NCBI RefSeq assembly: GCF_014646875.1
Contig: NZ_BMOC01000017.1
Span: 1 to 64,000 of the forward strand
Origin: Halobellus salinus
Lineage (GTDB): Archaea; Halobacteriota; Halobacteria; Halobacteriales; Haloferacaceae
DNA: 64,000 nt
Direction of reading: 5' to 3'
The stretch's first letter is position 1. Each line of letters begins with the position of its first letter. A program made the position numbers and the translations under genes. Shown in pieces: positions 8,662-16,625 of the stretch. The notes under the pieces were generated by a model. It had not been told where the DNA came from and searched no databases. It worked only from the letters and a program-made list of their open reading frames with translations.

Positions 8662-9011
8662 CAACAAAACCCGAGTTGAACCTGGGGTCGCACCTGCTGC
8701 CCGGGCTCGCGGCCGCCGCGCTGTTTGTCGTGATGGCGGCGACTGTTCTCTCGGCGTCGTTCCCGGACCCGCAGGGGTTCGCCGAGGGGGCGAACATCAC
8801 GGCCAGTATCGGCTATGCGATGTTCAACCTCTCGCTGGGCGACGTCCCGGGCGAGAGCTTCCTGGTCGCGTTCCTCGTTATCGCCGTCACCCTTGATGTC
8901 GCACTTGACGGCGCGGTCCACCTCGCGACTCGAGAGTCCGACGACGGTCGTACGCTGCTTGCCGACGGCGGGCGGGAGCTCAAACGCACCCTTTTCGGGG
9001 GTGAGGAGTGA
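8658..9011 (+). CDS. nuoJ2: Complex I subunit NuoJ, C-terminal half
   Basis: This 117-residue protein has two strong hydrophobic segments (about residues 14-33 and 63-83) separated by a polar loop, matching the last two helices of NuoJ. A cytoplasmic tail (ARESDD to the end) follows. The position directly after nuoJ1 with an ATGA overlap, and before nuoK, supports the assignment more than sequence motifs do. Many haloarchaea annotate this as a second NuoJ-like gene. Confidence 0.82.
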   Translation: MTTKPELNLGSHLLPGLAAAALFVVMAATVLSASFPDPQGFAEGANITASIGYAMFNLSLGDVPGESFLVAFLVIAVTLDVALDGAVHLATRESDDGRTLLADGGRELKRTLFGGEE

Positions 9012-9313
9012 TGGTCCCGCCGGAGTACTACCTACTCCTGTCGGCGGCAGTGTTCTGCATCGGGTTGTTCGGCATCCTGACCAGGCGGAACGCCCTGCTG
9101 TTCCTGATGTCGGTTGAGCTGATGCTGAACGCCGCGAACATCAACCTCGTGGCGTTCTCCTACGTGTGGGGCAACATCACGGGCCAAACGTTCGGGCTGT
9201 TCACGATGGCGCTCGCGGCCGCGGAGGTCGCGGTCGGGATCGGGATCATCCTGGTACTGTACCGCAGCTTCGACGGCGTTGACGTCACCGACGCAACAAC
9301 GATGAGGTGGTAA
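9011..9313 (+). CDS. nuoK: Complex I subunit NuoK
   Basis: This ND4L-like membrane subunit of 100 residues has three helices. The second and third carry the conserved glutamates, in LFLMSVELMLNAANINLVAF and ALAAAEVAVGIGIILVLYR, which take part in proton transfer. I chose the ATG at 9011, whose first base is the last of the nuoJ2 stop; the GTG at 9008 is an alternative that adds one Met. Confidence 0.94.
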   Translation: MVPPEYYLLLSAAVFCIGLFGILTRRNALLFLMSVELMLNAANINLVAFSYVWGNITGQTFGLFTMALAAAEVAVGIGIILVLYRSFDGVDVTDATTMRW

Positions 9314-9314
9314 G

Positions 9315-11333
9315 ATGGTCGGAATATTCGATTTCACACCCGCGATCGTGTTGCTTCCGTTCGTCTCGTTCTTGATCGCTCTCGCGGTCGGCGACCACCT
9401 GCCGAAGGGCGGCGCTCTCGCCGGAATCACCGCGACCGCCGGGTCGCTGGCCCTGGCGATCGGGACCGTCCTCGCGGTTGCGGGCGGCCGGACCTACGAC
9501 GCGACCCTCTACACCTGGGCCGAGGGGCTTGAGGCGGTAAACCTTACGTTCGGTGTCCTGATCGACCCGCTGTCGGCGTTGATGTTACTCATCGTGACGC
9601 TCGTGGCGTTCCTGGTTCACGTCTTCAGCCTCGGGTACATGAACGACGAAGACGAGACCGGCCTGCCGCGGTACTACGCCGGTCTCGGGCTGTTCACCGC
9701 GTCGATGCTCGGGTTCGTCGTCGCCGACAACCTGCTCATGGCGTTCATGTTCTTCGAGCTCGTCGGGCTGTGTTCGTACCTCCTGATCGGCTTTCACTTC
9801 CGGGAGCCTGGCCCGCCGAGCGCCGCGAAGAAGGCGTTTCTCGTGACGCGGTTCGGCGACTACTTCTTCCTCGTGGGCGTCGTCGCCGTCTTCGGGACGT
9901 TCGGGACGGCGGCGTTCGTCGGGAGCGAGTCGTTCCCCGCGCTCGCGGAGGCGGCGCTCCGCGGCGAAACGAGTGTGAACACGTTCGGGTTCGCCCCACA
10001 GACCTGGTTCACGATCGTCGGCCTCCTGGTCTTGGGCGGCGTGATCGGTAAATCGGCGCAGTACCCACTGCACACCTGGCTCCCAGACGCGATGGAGGGT
10101 CCGACGCCGGTGTCGGCGCTCATCCACGCCGCGACGATGGTCGCCGCCGGCGTCTACCTCGTCGCCCGGATGTACGGCTTCTACGCGATCTCCCCCACCG
10201 CGCTCGCCATCATCGCGTTCGTCGGCGGGTTCACCGCCCTCTTTGCGGCGACGATGGGGCTTGTCAAACGCGAGATCAAGCAAGTGCTGGCGTACTCGAC
10301 GATCTCCCAGTACGGGTATATGATGCTCGCGCTGGGCGGCGGCGGCTACGTCGCTGCGACCTTCCATCTGATGACTCACGCCTTCTTCAAGGCGTTGCTG
10401 TTCCTCGGCGCCGGGTCTGTCATCATCGCGATGCACCACAACGAGGACATGTGGGACATGGGCGGGCTGCGGTCGAAGATGCCCGTTACCTACTACACGT
10501 TCCTCTCCGGATCGCTGGCGCTCGCGGGGATTTTCCCCTTTGCCGGCTTCTGGTCGAAAGACGAGGTGCTCTACGAGACGCTGCTCCACGGCCTCGACGG
10601 CGACCCGATCCTGCTGGCGGCGTACGCTATGGGACTGCTCGCGGTGTTTTTCACCGGACTCTACACCTTCCGGATGGTGTTCCTGACGTTCCACGGCGAC
10701 CCGCGGTCCGGGACCGCCGAGGACCCACACGGCGTCCGGTGGAACGTGAAGTTCCCGCTGGTCGTGCTCGGCGTGCTGGCCGCAGTCGCCGGGTTCGTGA
10801 ACATGGTGCCCGTCAAGAAGGTGACCGGTCTGAAGATCGACTTCCTCCACAAGTGGCTGGAACACGGCTACGCCGGGCTGACGGTCGAACACTACGGTGA
10901 GCTCCTTCACGACTTCCCGCACTACGGGTCGGCGGGACTGGAACTCAGCCCGCTCGGCCCGGGTGCGGTCTCGCTCGGACTCGCGCTGGCGGGTGCCGTT
11001 GTTGCCCACCGGCTGTACAACGTGCCCGAACCCGTCGAACACACGGATCGACTCGGTGAGATCAAAACGGTGCTCTATAACAACTACTACCAGGACGAGT
11101 ATCAGGTCTGGATCGCAAACGGCCTCACGCGCTCTATCGCCCGCGCGGCGAACAAGTTCGATGGCGGCGTTGTCGACGGGGTCGTCAACGGCGTCTCAAG
11201 CGTCAGCCTGTTTTCCGGCAGCCGGATCCGCCGGATCCAGACGGGCGTGGTGAGCAACTACGCGGTGCTTCTCACGCTCGGGTTGACCGCGCTGATTCTG
11301 GCGTTCGGCCTCGCCGGGGGGTGGTTCGTGTGA
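9315..11333 (+). CDS. nuoL: Complex I subunit NuoL (antiporter-like)
   Basis: This is the largest antiporter-like proton-pumping subunit (672 residues). Key motifs are FFELVGLCSYLLIGFHF with the channel Glu, the lysine helix GGVIGKSAQYPLHTWLPDAMEGPTPVSALIHAATMV, and KREIKQVLAYSTISQYGYM. The C-terminal region (about 500-672) contains the stretch corresponding to the long lateral helix and ends with a transmembrane segment. It starts one base after nuoK and overlaps nuoM. Confidence 0.96.
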   Translation: MVGIFDFTPAIVLLPFVSFLIALAVGDHLPKGGALAGITATAGSLALAIGTVLAVAGGRTYDATLYTWAEGLEAVNLTFGVLIDPLSALMLLIVTLVAFLVHVFSLGYMNDEDETGLPRYYAGLGLFTASMLGFVVADNLLMAFMFFELVGLCSYLLIGFHFREPGPPSAAKKAFLVTRFGDYFFLVGVVAVFGTFGTAAFVGSESFPALAEAALRGETSVNTFGFAPQTWFTIVGLLVLGGVIGKSAQYPLHTWLPDAMEGPTPVSALIHAATMVAAGVYLVARMYGFYAISPTALAIIAFVGGFTALFAATMGLVKREIKQVLAYSTISQYGYMMLALGGGGYVAATFHLMTHAFFKALLFLGAGSVIIAMHHNEDMWDMGGLRSKMPVTYYTFLSGSLALAGIFPFAGFWSKDEVLYETLLHGLDGDPILLAAYAMGLLAVFFTGLYTFRMVFLTFHGDPRSGTAEDPHGVRWNVKFPLVVLGVLAAVAGFVNMVPVKKVTGLKIDFLHKWLEHGYAGLTVEHYGELLHDFPHYGSAGLELSPLGPGAVSLGLALAGAVVAHRLYNVPEPVEHTDRLGEIKTVLYNNYYQDEYQVWIANGLTRSIARAANKFDGGVVDGVVNGVSSVSLFSGSRIRRIQTGVVSNYAVLLTLGLTALILAFGLAGGWFV

Positions 11334-12856
11334 TCATCGAAGCCCTCATCGCGGTCACGTTCCTCGCGGCGCTGGTCGTGTTCGTCGCGCCCAACGCCGC
11401 CGCCGCGAAGTTGGCGGCGGCGCTATCGGTTCTCCCCGTTGTGGGGAGCCTCTGGATGTGGGCGGCCTACGACGCGAGTGGGAACGCGCTGCTCGGCGGC
11501 GAGATCGCGTTCGAGACCGACGTCGTGTGGCTGACCGCTGGCGGCCTCGACCTCCACTGGTTCGTTGGCGTCGACGGGATCAGCCTCCCCTTGGTGGTGC
11601 TCACGACCGTGCTGACGACGCTCGCGATCGTGAGTGCGTGGACGCCCATTTCTAACCGAGAGTCGCAGTTCTACGGCCTCGTGCTCCTCATGGAGGCGAA
11701 CCTGCTCGGGGTGTTCACGGCGTTGGACTTCTTCGCGTGGTTCGTTTTCTGGGAGGCGGTGTTGGTGCCGATGTACTTCCTGATCGGGGTGTGGGGCGGG
11801 CCGAACCGCCGGTACGCCGCGATCAAGTTCTTCGTCTACACCAACATCGCGTCGCTCGTGATGTTCATCGGGTTCATCGCCTTGGTGTTCGGCCTCGGCG
11901 ACTCGGTGACGTCGCTGCGGCTGCCGGAGATCGCCCAGGCGCTGCGGGCGGGCGAGCTCGGCGGCTTCGCCGGGCTTGACGCCGCGACGCTGAAGACGGT
12001 CGCGTTCGTAGCGGTCTTCATCGGGTTCGCGGTGAAGGTGCCGGTCGCGCCGCTGCACACGTGGCTCCCCGACGCCCACGTTGAGGCGCCGACCCCGGTG
12101 TCGGTGTTGCTTGCGGGCGTTCTCCTGAAGATGGGGACCTACGCGCTGCTTCGGTTCAATTTCACGATGATGCCCGACGTCGCGACCGCGCTCGTGGTGC
12201 CGATCGCCGGGATCGCGGTGATCAGCGTGATCTACGGCGCGATGCTGGCGCTGGCCCAGGAGGATCTCAAGCGGATCGTGGCGTACTCGTCGGTGTCGTC
12301 GATGGGGTATGTCATCCTCGGGTTGGTCGCGTACACGACCTACGGGGTCGGCGGCGCGACGTTCCAGATGATCGCCCACGGCCTCATCTCGGGGCTGATG
12401 TTCATGGCGGTCGGCGTGATCTACAACACGACCCACACGCGGATGGTGGGCGACATGTCCGGGATCGCCGATCGGATGCCTGTTACCGCCGGGATCTTCG
12501 TCGCCGGCGCGTTCGGATACATGGGCCTGCCTCTTATGGCGGGGTTCGCGGGCGAGTTCTTCATTTTCAAGGGGTCGTTCGCGTCGACGGTCCACTCGGC
12601 GATGCCGCTGTTTACTGCCGCGGCGATGTTCGGGATCGTGATCGTGGCGGGCTACCTGCTGTTTGCGATGCAGCGCACGCTGTTCGGGCCGTTCAGCTTC
12701 GACGACGACTACGACGTCACGACTGCGCCGTTCCACGACGTCGCGCCGCTTGCGGTTCTGCTGCTGCTGACGATCGTTCTGGGCGTCGCCCCCGACCTCT
12801 TCTTCGGGATGATCCAAGAGGCTGTTAACCCCATCCTCACGGGTGGTGGGCTATGA
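11330..12856 (+). CDS. nuoM: Complex I subunit NuoM (antiporter-like)
   Basis: This second antiporter-like subunit (508 residues) shares the core motifs FVFWEAVLVPMYFLIGVWGG, KVPVAPLHTWLPDAHVEAPTP and LKRIVAYSSVSSMGYV. About fourteen hydrophobic segments are visible. I selected the GTG at 11330, which overlaps the nuoL stop as GTGA, the usual coupling in this operon; the GTG at 11321 would add three residues. The stop overlaps the nuoN start by 4 bp. Confidence 0.95.
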   Translation: MIIEALIAVTFLAALVVFVAPNAAAAKLAAALSVLPVVGSLWMWAAYDASGNALLGGEIAFETDVVWLTAGGLDLHWFVGVDGISLPLVVLTTVLTTLAIVSAWTPISNRESQFYGLVLLMEANLLGVFTALDFFAWFVFWEAVLVPMYFLIGVWGGPNRRYAAIKFFVYTNIASLVMFIGFIALVFGLGDSVTSLRLPEIAQALRAGELGGFAGLDAATLKTVAFVAVFIGFAVKVPVAPLHTWLPDAHVEAPTPVSVLLAGVLLKMGTYALLRFNFTMMPDVATALVVPIAGIAVISVIYGAMLALAQEDLKRIVAYSSVSSMGYVILGLVAYTTYGVGGATFQMIAHGLISGLMFMAVGVIYNTTHTRMVGDMSGIADRMPVTAGIFVAGAFGYMGLPLMAGFAGEFFIFKGSFASTVHSAMPLFTAAAMFGIVIVAGYLLFAMQRTLFGPFSFDDDYDVTTAPFHDVAPLAVLLLLTIVLGVAPDLFFGMIQEAVNPILTGGGL

Positions 12857-14370
12857 CGCCCGACGCGCTCGCGCTCCAGACGGAGACGGTCGCCGCCTGG
12901 ACCGCACTGGCGCCGGCGATCCTGCTCGGACTGACCGGCCTGGCGTTGCTCGGGGTGGACACGCTGTGGCCCGACGACCCGAGCAACGCGGTGCTTGCGG
13001 GCGTCGCGGCCGCGGGGTCGATCCTCTCGTTCGCTGTCACCGGCTGGTTCCTCGTTGCCGGCACCGGCCAGGCGAGTACCGGCGGCGCGATCGCGCTGTA
13101 CGGCGACGCGTTGGTCGTCGACGGGATGAGCCTGTTTTTCACGCTCATCTTCACCGTCGTGACCGCGATGGTCGTGGTCGCGGCCTACGACTACCTCGAC
13201 GACCACTCTCACCGCGCGGAGTTCTACTCGCTGACCCTGTTCGCGGCGACGGGGATGGCGGTTATGGCGACCGCAAACTCCCTGGCGACGGTGTTTATCA
13301 GCCTTGAACTCGCCTCTTTGCCGTCGTACGCTCTCGTGGCGTTTCTGAAGACCGACCGCGGAAGCGTTGAGGCCGGACTCAAATACTTCCTGATCGGCGC
13401 GGTCTCTTCCGCTGTCCTGGCGTTCGGCATCAGCCTGGTGTACGCCGTTACTGGGTCGCTCGTGCTCGGCGACGTAGCCGCCGCGATTGGGACTCCCGAG
13501 ATGGCGGGCGTGCTCGGTCTGGGCGTGCTGATGATCCTCGGCGGGTTCGCGTTCAAGACCGCGTCGGTGCCGTTCCACTTCTGGGCACCGGAGGCCTACG
13601 AGGGCGCACCCGCACCCATCTCGGCGTTCCTCTCGTCGGCGTCGAAAGCCGCCGGGTTCGCGGTCGCGTTCCGCGTGTTCGTCCAAGCGTTCCCCTTGGA
13701 GGCCGTACCCGCGGGCGTCGACTGGGTGATCGCGTTCCAGGTGCTCGCGGTCGTCACGATGACGCTGGGCAACTTCGCGGCCGCAACCCAGGAGAACGTC
13801 AAGCGGATGTTGGCGTACTCCTCGATCGGCCACGCGGGCTACGCCCTGATCGGGCTGGCGGCGCTGACCGCGGGCGGCCCCAACGGGGACGTCCTCGGGG
13901 CGTCGATGGCGCACCTGCTGGTCTACGGGTTCATGAACACCGGCGCGTTCCTGTTCATCGCCCTGGTCGAACACTGGGGCGTCGGCCGGACCTTCGAGGA
14001 CTACAACGGGCTGGCGTCGACCGCGCCTATCGCGGCTGTCGCGATGACGGTCTTCATGTTCAGCCTCGCGGGGTTGCCGCCGTTCGGTGGGTTCCTCTCG
14101 AAGTACGTGCTGTTTTACTCCGCGATCGAGGCGGGGTTCTGGTGGCTCGCGGCGGTCGGCGCGGTCAACAGCGCGCTGTCGCTGTTCTACTACAGCCGCG
14201 TGGTGAAAGCGATGTGGATCGAGACGCCCGTCGCCGACTTCGAGATCGAGAGCCGGCCGGTTGGGCTCTACACCGCGGTGCTGTTCGCCGGCGTCGGGAC
14301 GCTGCTGCTGTTGCCCGGGTTCGGACCGGTCATCGAGACGGCCCAGACGGTCGCCGCGACGCTGTTCTGA
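12853..14370 (+). CDS. nuoN: Complex I subunit NuoN (antiporter-like)
   Basis: This third antiporter-like subunit (505 residues) ends the operon. Family features include SLELASLPSYALVAFLKTDRGSVEAGLKYFLIGA, FKTASVPFHFWAPEAYEGAPAPISAFLSSASK with the transport lysine, and NVKRMLAYSSIGHAGYAL. The sequence then runs into the tRNA-Lys promoter region 105 bp downstream, so the operon ends here. Confidence 0.95.
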   Translation: MTPDALALQTETVAAWTALAPAILLGLTGLALLGVDTLWPDDPSNAVLAGVAAAGSILSFAVTGWFLVAGTGQASTGGAIALYGDALVVDGMSLFFTLIFTVVTAMVVVAAYDYLDDHSHRAEFYSLTLFAATGMAVMATANSLATVFISLELASLPSYALVAFLKTDRGSVEAGLKYFLIGAVSSAVLAFGISLVYAVTGSLVLGDVAAAIGTPEMAGVLGLGVLMILGGFAFKTASVPFHFWAPEAYEGAPAPISAFLSSASKAAGFAVAFRVFVQAFPLEAVPAGVDWVIAFQVLAVVTMTLGNFAAATQENVKRMLAYSSIGHAGYALIGLAALTAGGPNGDVLGASMAHLLVYGFMNTGAFLFIALVEHWGVGRTFEDYNGLASTAPIAAVAMTVFMFSLAGLPPFGGFLSKYVLFYSAIEAGFWWLAAVGAVNSALSLFYYSRVVKAMWIETPVADFEIESRPVGLYTAVLFAGVGTLLLLPGFGPVIETAQTVAATLF

Positions 14371-14475
14371 GGCGGTCCGTTTCCGCGGTTGGGTTTCGCA
14401 GTCGGGGCGGTGTCGCCACCACAGCCTACCCGAAAGGAAACACATTTACTTGCGCCACCGATACGATCTGGTGGA

Positions 14476-14549
14476 GGGCCGGTAGCTCAGTCCGGCAGAG
14501 CGTCTGACTCTTAATCAGACGGTCGCGCGTTCAAATCGCGTCCGGCCCG
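14476..14549 (+). tRNA. tRNA-Lys (CTT)
   Basis: The 74-nt cloverleaf has the acceptor stem GGGCCGG (14476-14482) pairing with CCGGCCC (14542-14548), then discriminator G. The anticodon stem TCTGA/TCAGA encloses loop CTCTTAA with anticodon CTT at 14510-14512. The T-loop is TTCAAAT. CCA is not encoded. A TATA-like aacacatttac lies about 30 bp upstream, and a T5 run follows at once. The 3' end is duplicated downstream at 14645-14669. Confidence 0.95.
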
Positions 14550-14554
14550 TTTTT
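14550..14554 (+). terminator. T-rich terminator of tRNA-Lys
   Basis: A run of five T residues directly follows the tRNA 3' end, as usual for archaeal terminators. No hairpin is needed in this type. Confidence 0.4.
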
Positions 14555-14644
14555 ACCACGGATTAACTCGCGAGTGGCAAAACAGCCACGAGGGATTTGA
14601 ATCGCAGGAAAGTCGCGCGGAGCGAAGCAAGCACGTCCGACCGT

Positions 14645-14669
14645 GCGTTCAAAATCGCGTCCGGCCCGT
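14645..14669 (+). repeat. Imperfect copy of the tRNA-Lys 3' end (att-like)
   Basis: Bases 14645-14669 repeat the tRNA 3' segment 14527-14550, with one extra A in the T-loop. The two copies are 118 bp apart. Duplication of a tRNA 3' end is the mark left by tyrosine-integrase elements, in which the segment is the attachment core. No integrase gene lies between the copies, so if this is an att site the element has been lost or reduced. The intervening sequence also holds gagggatttgaatc, which resembles a reversed T-arm. Confidence 0.55.
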
Positions 14670-14700
14670 CCGATGATACTGTTTTTCTAACATATGTTGT

Positions 14701-15769
14701 GAGGGTGCCATAGAACGATTACCATACCAAAGAGCAGGGTGAACGCTGAGGTGGAGTGAGTTCAGCGACCCTGCAAGATGACCCTTCGGTAGAGTCGTTC
14801 TTCAATGTCGCGGAGACCGAGACGCCAGCGTCGTTTGAGCATTTCTCCTTCGAGTTTCTCGAAGAGTTCGACGTGTTCGCCCCGGCGGAGACGGGGCGAA
14901 CACGAGACCACGAACCACCAGAGCTGATGCGTGACTCTCTCCACTGCTACTACAAGGACATCTACGGCATTCGTCCCGTTGAACGGGAGCTTCGGAACAC
15001 GGTTGTCTGGCTGAGTTGTGGCTTCGATCGACCGCCGTCGAGAGACGCGGTCGATCGCTTTCTCACTGCACTTGAACACGTCGTTACCAAGGTATTCGGC
15101 CACCTCGTCGAGTAGGCCGCCCGCCGCGGCCTGCTCGACTCGACATACTGCATTGATTCAACAGATGTGAGGGCGATGCCTGCCGATCAAGACGCGTCGA
15201 AGTGCTACGATCCAACCGACGACGAGTACTACCGCGGCTACGGCTGTACAATCGTCTCGACCGGGCAAAAGATCCCGATTGCGGCTGAGTTCACCGAGAG
15301 CAAACAAGCGCCAGAGGAGACGGCGATGCACGTCACGCGTGACGCGCTCGCCGTCGCCAAGCCGATCTGGATGGTCGGTGACAGCGCCTACGACACGCTC
15401 GACTGGCACGACCACCTGCTGGCCGCAGGGGTCGTGCCAGTCGCCCCGTACAACGCGCGAAACACCGACGACCCGAAAGACATCGAGTACAGGGTCGAAG
15501 ACCGCATCGAACAACACAGCGAGGACGTACAGCTGAAGCAGTCCACGTTGGATGGGACGTACAACCGACGTACTGGAGTCGAACGAACCAACGAATCAGT
15601 GGAGCACTGCGGCCTCGGGCGAACGCGCGCCCGAGGCCGCGTCCACGCGCGAGCACAAGTGTCCCTCGCGCTGTGCCTTCGCCTCGTCGTCGCAATCACC
15701 AACTACGAATGCGGAGACAATCCGGGAAGCACGATCATCACGGTGTGAGAAGAGATCTATGACACCCTC
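14701..15769 (+). mobile_element. Insertion sequence with 14-bp terminal inverted repeats
   Basis: The element is about 1069 bp with terminal inverted repeats at 14701-14714 (gagggtgccataga) and 15756-15769, matching at 13 of 14 positions. It carries one DDE transposase gene, interrupted by an amber codon. Flanking bases show no clear target duplication, so the copy may be old or may have taken part in recombination. The right end lies inside a vapC-like toxin gene. The family is one of the common haloarchaeal DDE IS groups (IS5-like is my best guess). Confidence 0.8.
14756..15748 (+). pseudogene. DDE transposase with one in-frame amber stop
   Basis: The transposase starts at the GTG at 14756 and would be 330 residues. 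A TAG at 15113-15115 interrupts it after HLVE; the same frame continues at once with the expected sequence and stays open to 15748. Replacing TAG by CAG (Gln) would restore the protein, so this is a single point mutation. The catalytic triad lies after the stop: first Asp in IDSTDVRAMP, second in VGDSAYDTLDW, Glu in TGVERTNES. The fragment before the stop is an N-terminal helical domain. The copy is probably inactive unless complemented in trans. Confidence 0.88.
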
Positions 15770-15906
15770 GCGGTGTAGTTTTCTATCTCGTCGTGGACGA
15801 ACTCGGGTGTCAGGAGGTCGGGTTCGAGGGTGACGATGTGTTCGCGGGTCTTCGAGTCGGTGATGAGCGCGGAGATGACGACGTTGGCGTCGATGACCAG
15901 CTTCAT
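15757..15906 (-). pseudogene. VapC-like PIN-domain toxin, 3' part lost at IS insertion
   Basis: The ATG at 15906 begins MKLVIDANVVISALITDSK, the N-terminal PIN-domain motif with the first catalytic Asp. After IENYT the frame enters the terminal repeat of the IS and stops at 15757, giving only 49 residues where PIN toxins have about 130-150. The missing acidic residues make it inactive. I see no continuation of the gene on the other side of the IS (below 14700), so the rest is deleted. It follows the antitoxin gene by 7 bp. Confidence 0.8.
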
Positions 15907-15913
15907 CCGGCGA

Positions 15914-16144
15914 CTACTCCGACTGCTTCTCGACGCGTTCGCGTCCACTCTGGTTGATTCTGTCTGCGATGTCGGCGACGTCGCTCTCGGTGAGTTCGCT
16001 GTCGGACGTGAGTTCGTCCATCACTTCGAGCGTCTCGATTTTCTCCTGAATTGCCTGACGAGTGACCTCGCTCCAGTTGATCTCCGGATGTTCCTCCATT
16101 CGGTCTTTGAGGTCGTCGTCGACGTTGACCGTGATACTGGGCAT
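15914..16144 (-). CDS. VapB-like ribbon-helix-helix antitoxin
   Basis: This 76-residue protein starts MPSITVNVDDDLKDRMEEHPE and continues INWSEVTRQAIQEKIETLEVM. One strand followed by two helices makes a ribbon-helix-helix DNA-binding domain, then an acidic tail that should wrap the toxin. The start at 16144 leaves six shorter in-frame upstream codons unused and places a palindrome 17-32 bp ahead. The gene is intact although its partner toxin is truncated, so it is an orphan antitoxin. Confidence 0.8.
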   Translation of the reverse strand: MPSITVNVDDDLKDRMEEHPEINWSEVTRQAIQEKIETLEVMDELTSDSELTESDVADIADRINQSGRERVEKQSE

Positions 16145-16160
16145 ACAGGGAACTATGTGC

Positions 16161-16176
16161 ACACAGAATACTGTGT
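16161..16176 (-). promoter_or_regulatory. Palindromic operator candidate of vapB
   Basis: ACACAG-AATA-CTGTGT is a perfect 6-bp inverted repeat with a 4-bp spacer. It lies 17-32 bp before the antitoxin start, next to an AT-rich TATA candidate (taatacac read on the reverse strand). A ribbon-helix-helix dimer bound here would block the promoter, the usual autoregulation of such modules. Confidence 0.55.
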
Positions 16177-16328
16177 ATTACGGTAAACTGGGCTTTGGAC
16201 ACAGAAGGTTGGACTCCGGAACTGTCGAGTGCCACCGTCGCCCGTCAGTGAACTCCCGTTGTCCCACCCGTCTGAATAGAATTCTCGAACTGTTCCCGCT
16301 CAATACGCCCTGAAACGACCGATTTCGG

Positions 16329-16625
16329 CTACCTGCTCTCGCGCTGTTCGACCTTGTTCAACTCGATCAGCAGCCGGAACACCGCCTTCACCAGGTTCGA
16401 GTCGACGTCGAAATGCTCGGCGTTTCGACCCGCCCGGTCCATCACGCGTTCCTCCTGGCCCTCATCGGTCGTTGGCAGCCCCTGGTCGGCTTTCACGCCC
16501 GCGATGGAGTCGGCGACGTAGGTTCGGCGCGCGATCAGTTCGACGATCTCCCGATCGATGTTCTCGATCTCCTCGCGGAGTTCGTCCAAGGACGGTTCCC
16601 CGTCGGTGTTGTCGTTATTGCTCAT
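16329..16625 (-). CDS. aroQ: Chorismate mutase (AroQ class)
   Basis: This 98-residue all-helical chorismate mutase makes prephenate for Phe and Tyr. The motif LDELREEIENIDREIVELIARRTYVADSIAGVKADQGLPTTD shows the arginines and lysine that bind chorismate, followed by DEGQEERVMDRAGRNAEHF. The first 15 residues are acidic and polar. The start overlaps the stop of the shikimate kinase gene (ATGA), so both are translated from one mRNA and act in the same pathway. Confidence 0.93.
   Translation of the reverse strand: MSNNDNTDGEPSLDELREEIENIDREIVELIARRTYVADSIAGVKADQGLPTTDEGQEERVMDRAGRNAEHFDVDSNLVKAVFRLLIELNKVEQRESR

Noticed and set aside
9585-11042. Long opposite-strand frame inside nuoL
   Set aside because: The high GC3 of nuoL leaves the antisense frame open. 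The antisense product is His/Arg/Glu-rich with no domain, and nuoL has clear family motifs.
12709-14445. 578-codon reverse frame across nuoM/nuoN
   Set aside because: It is a GC-rich shadow of nuoN with low-complexity Arg/His/Glu content, with no homology I can recognise.
14701-15769. Programmed amber readthrough or pyrrolysine in the transposase
   Set aside because: Haloarchaea are not known to carry pyrrolysine genes, none is present here, and a point mutation explains the TAG.
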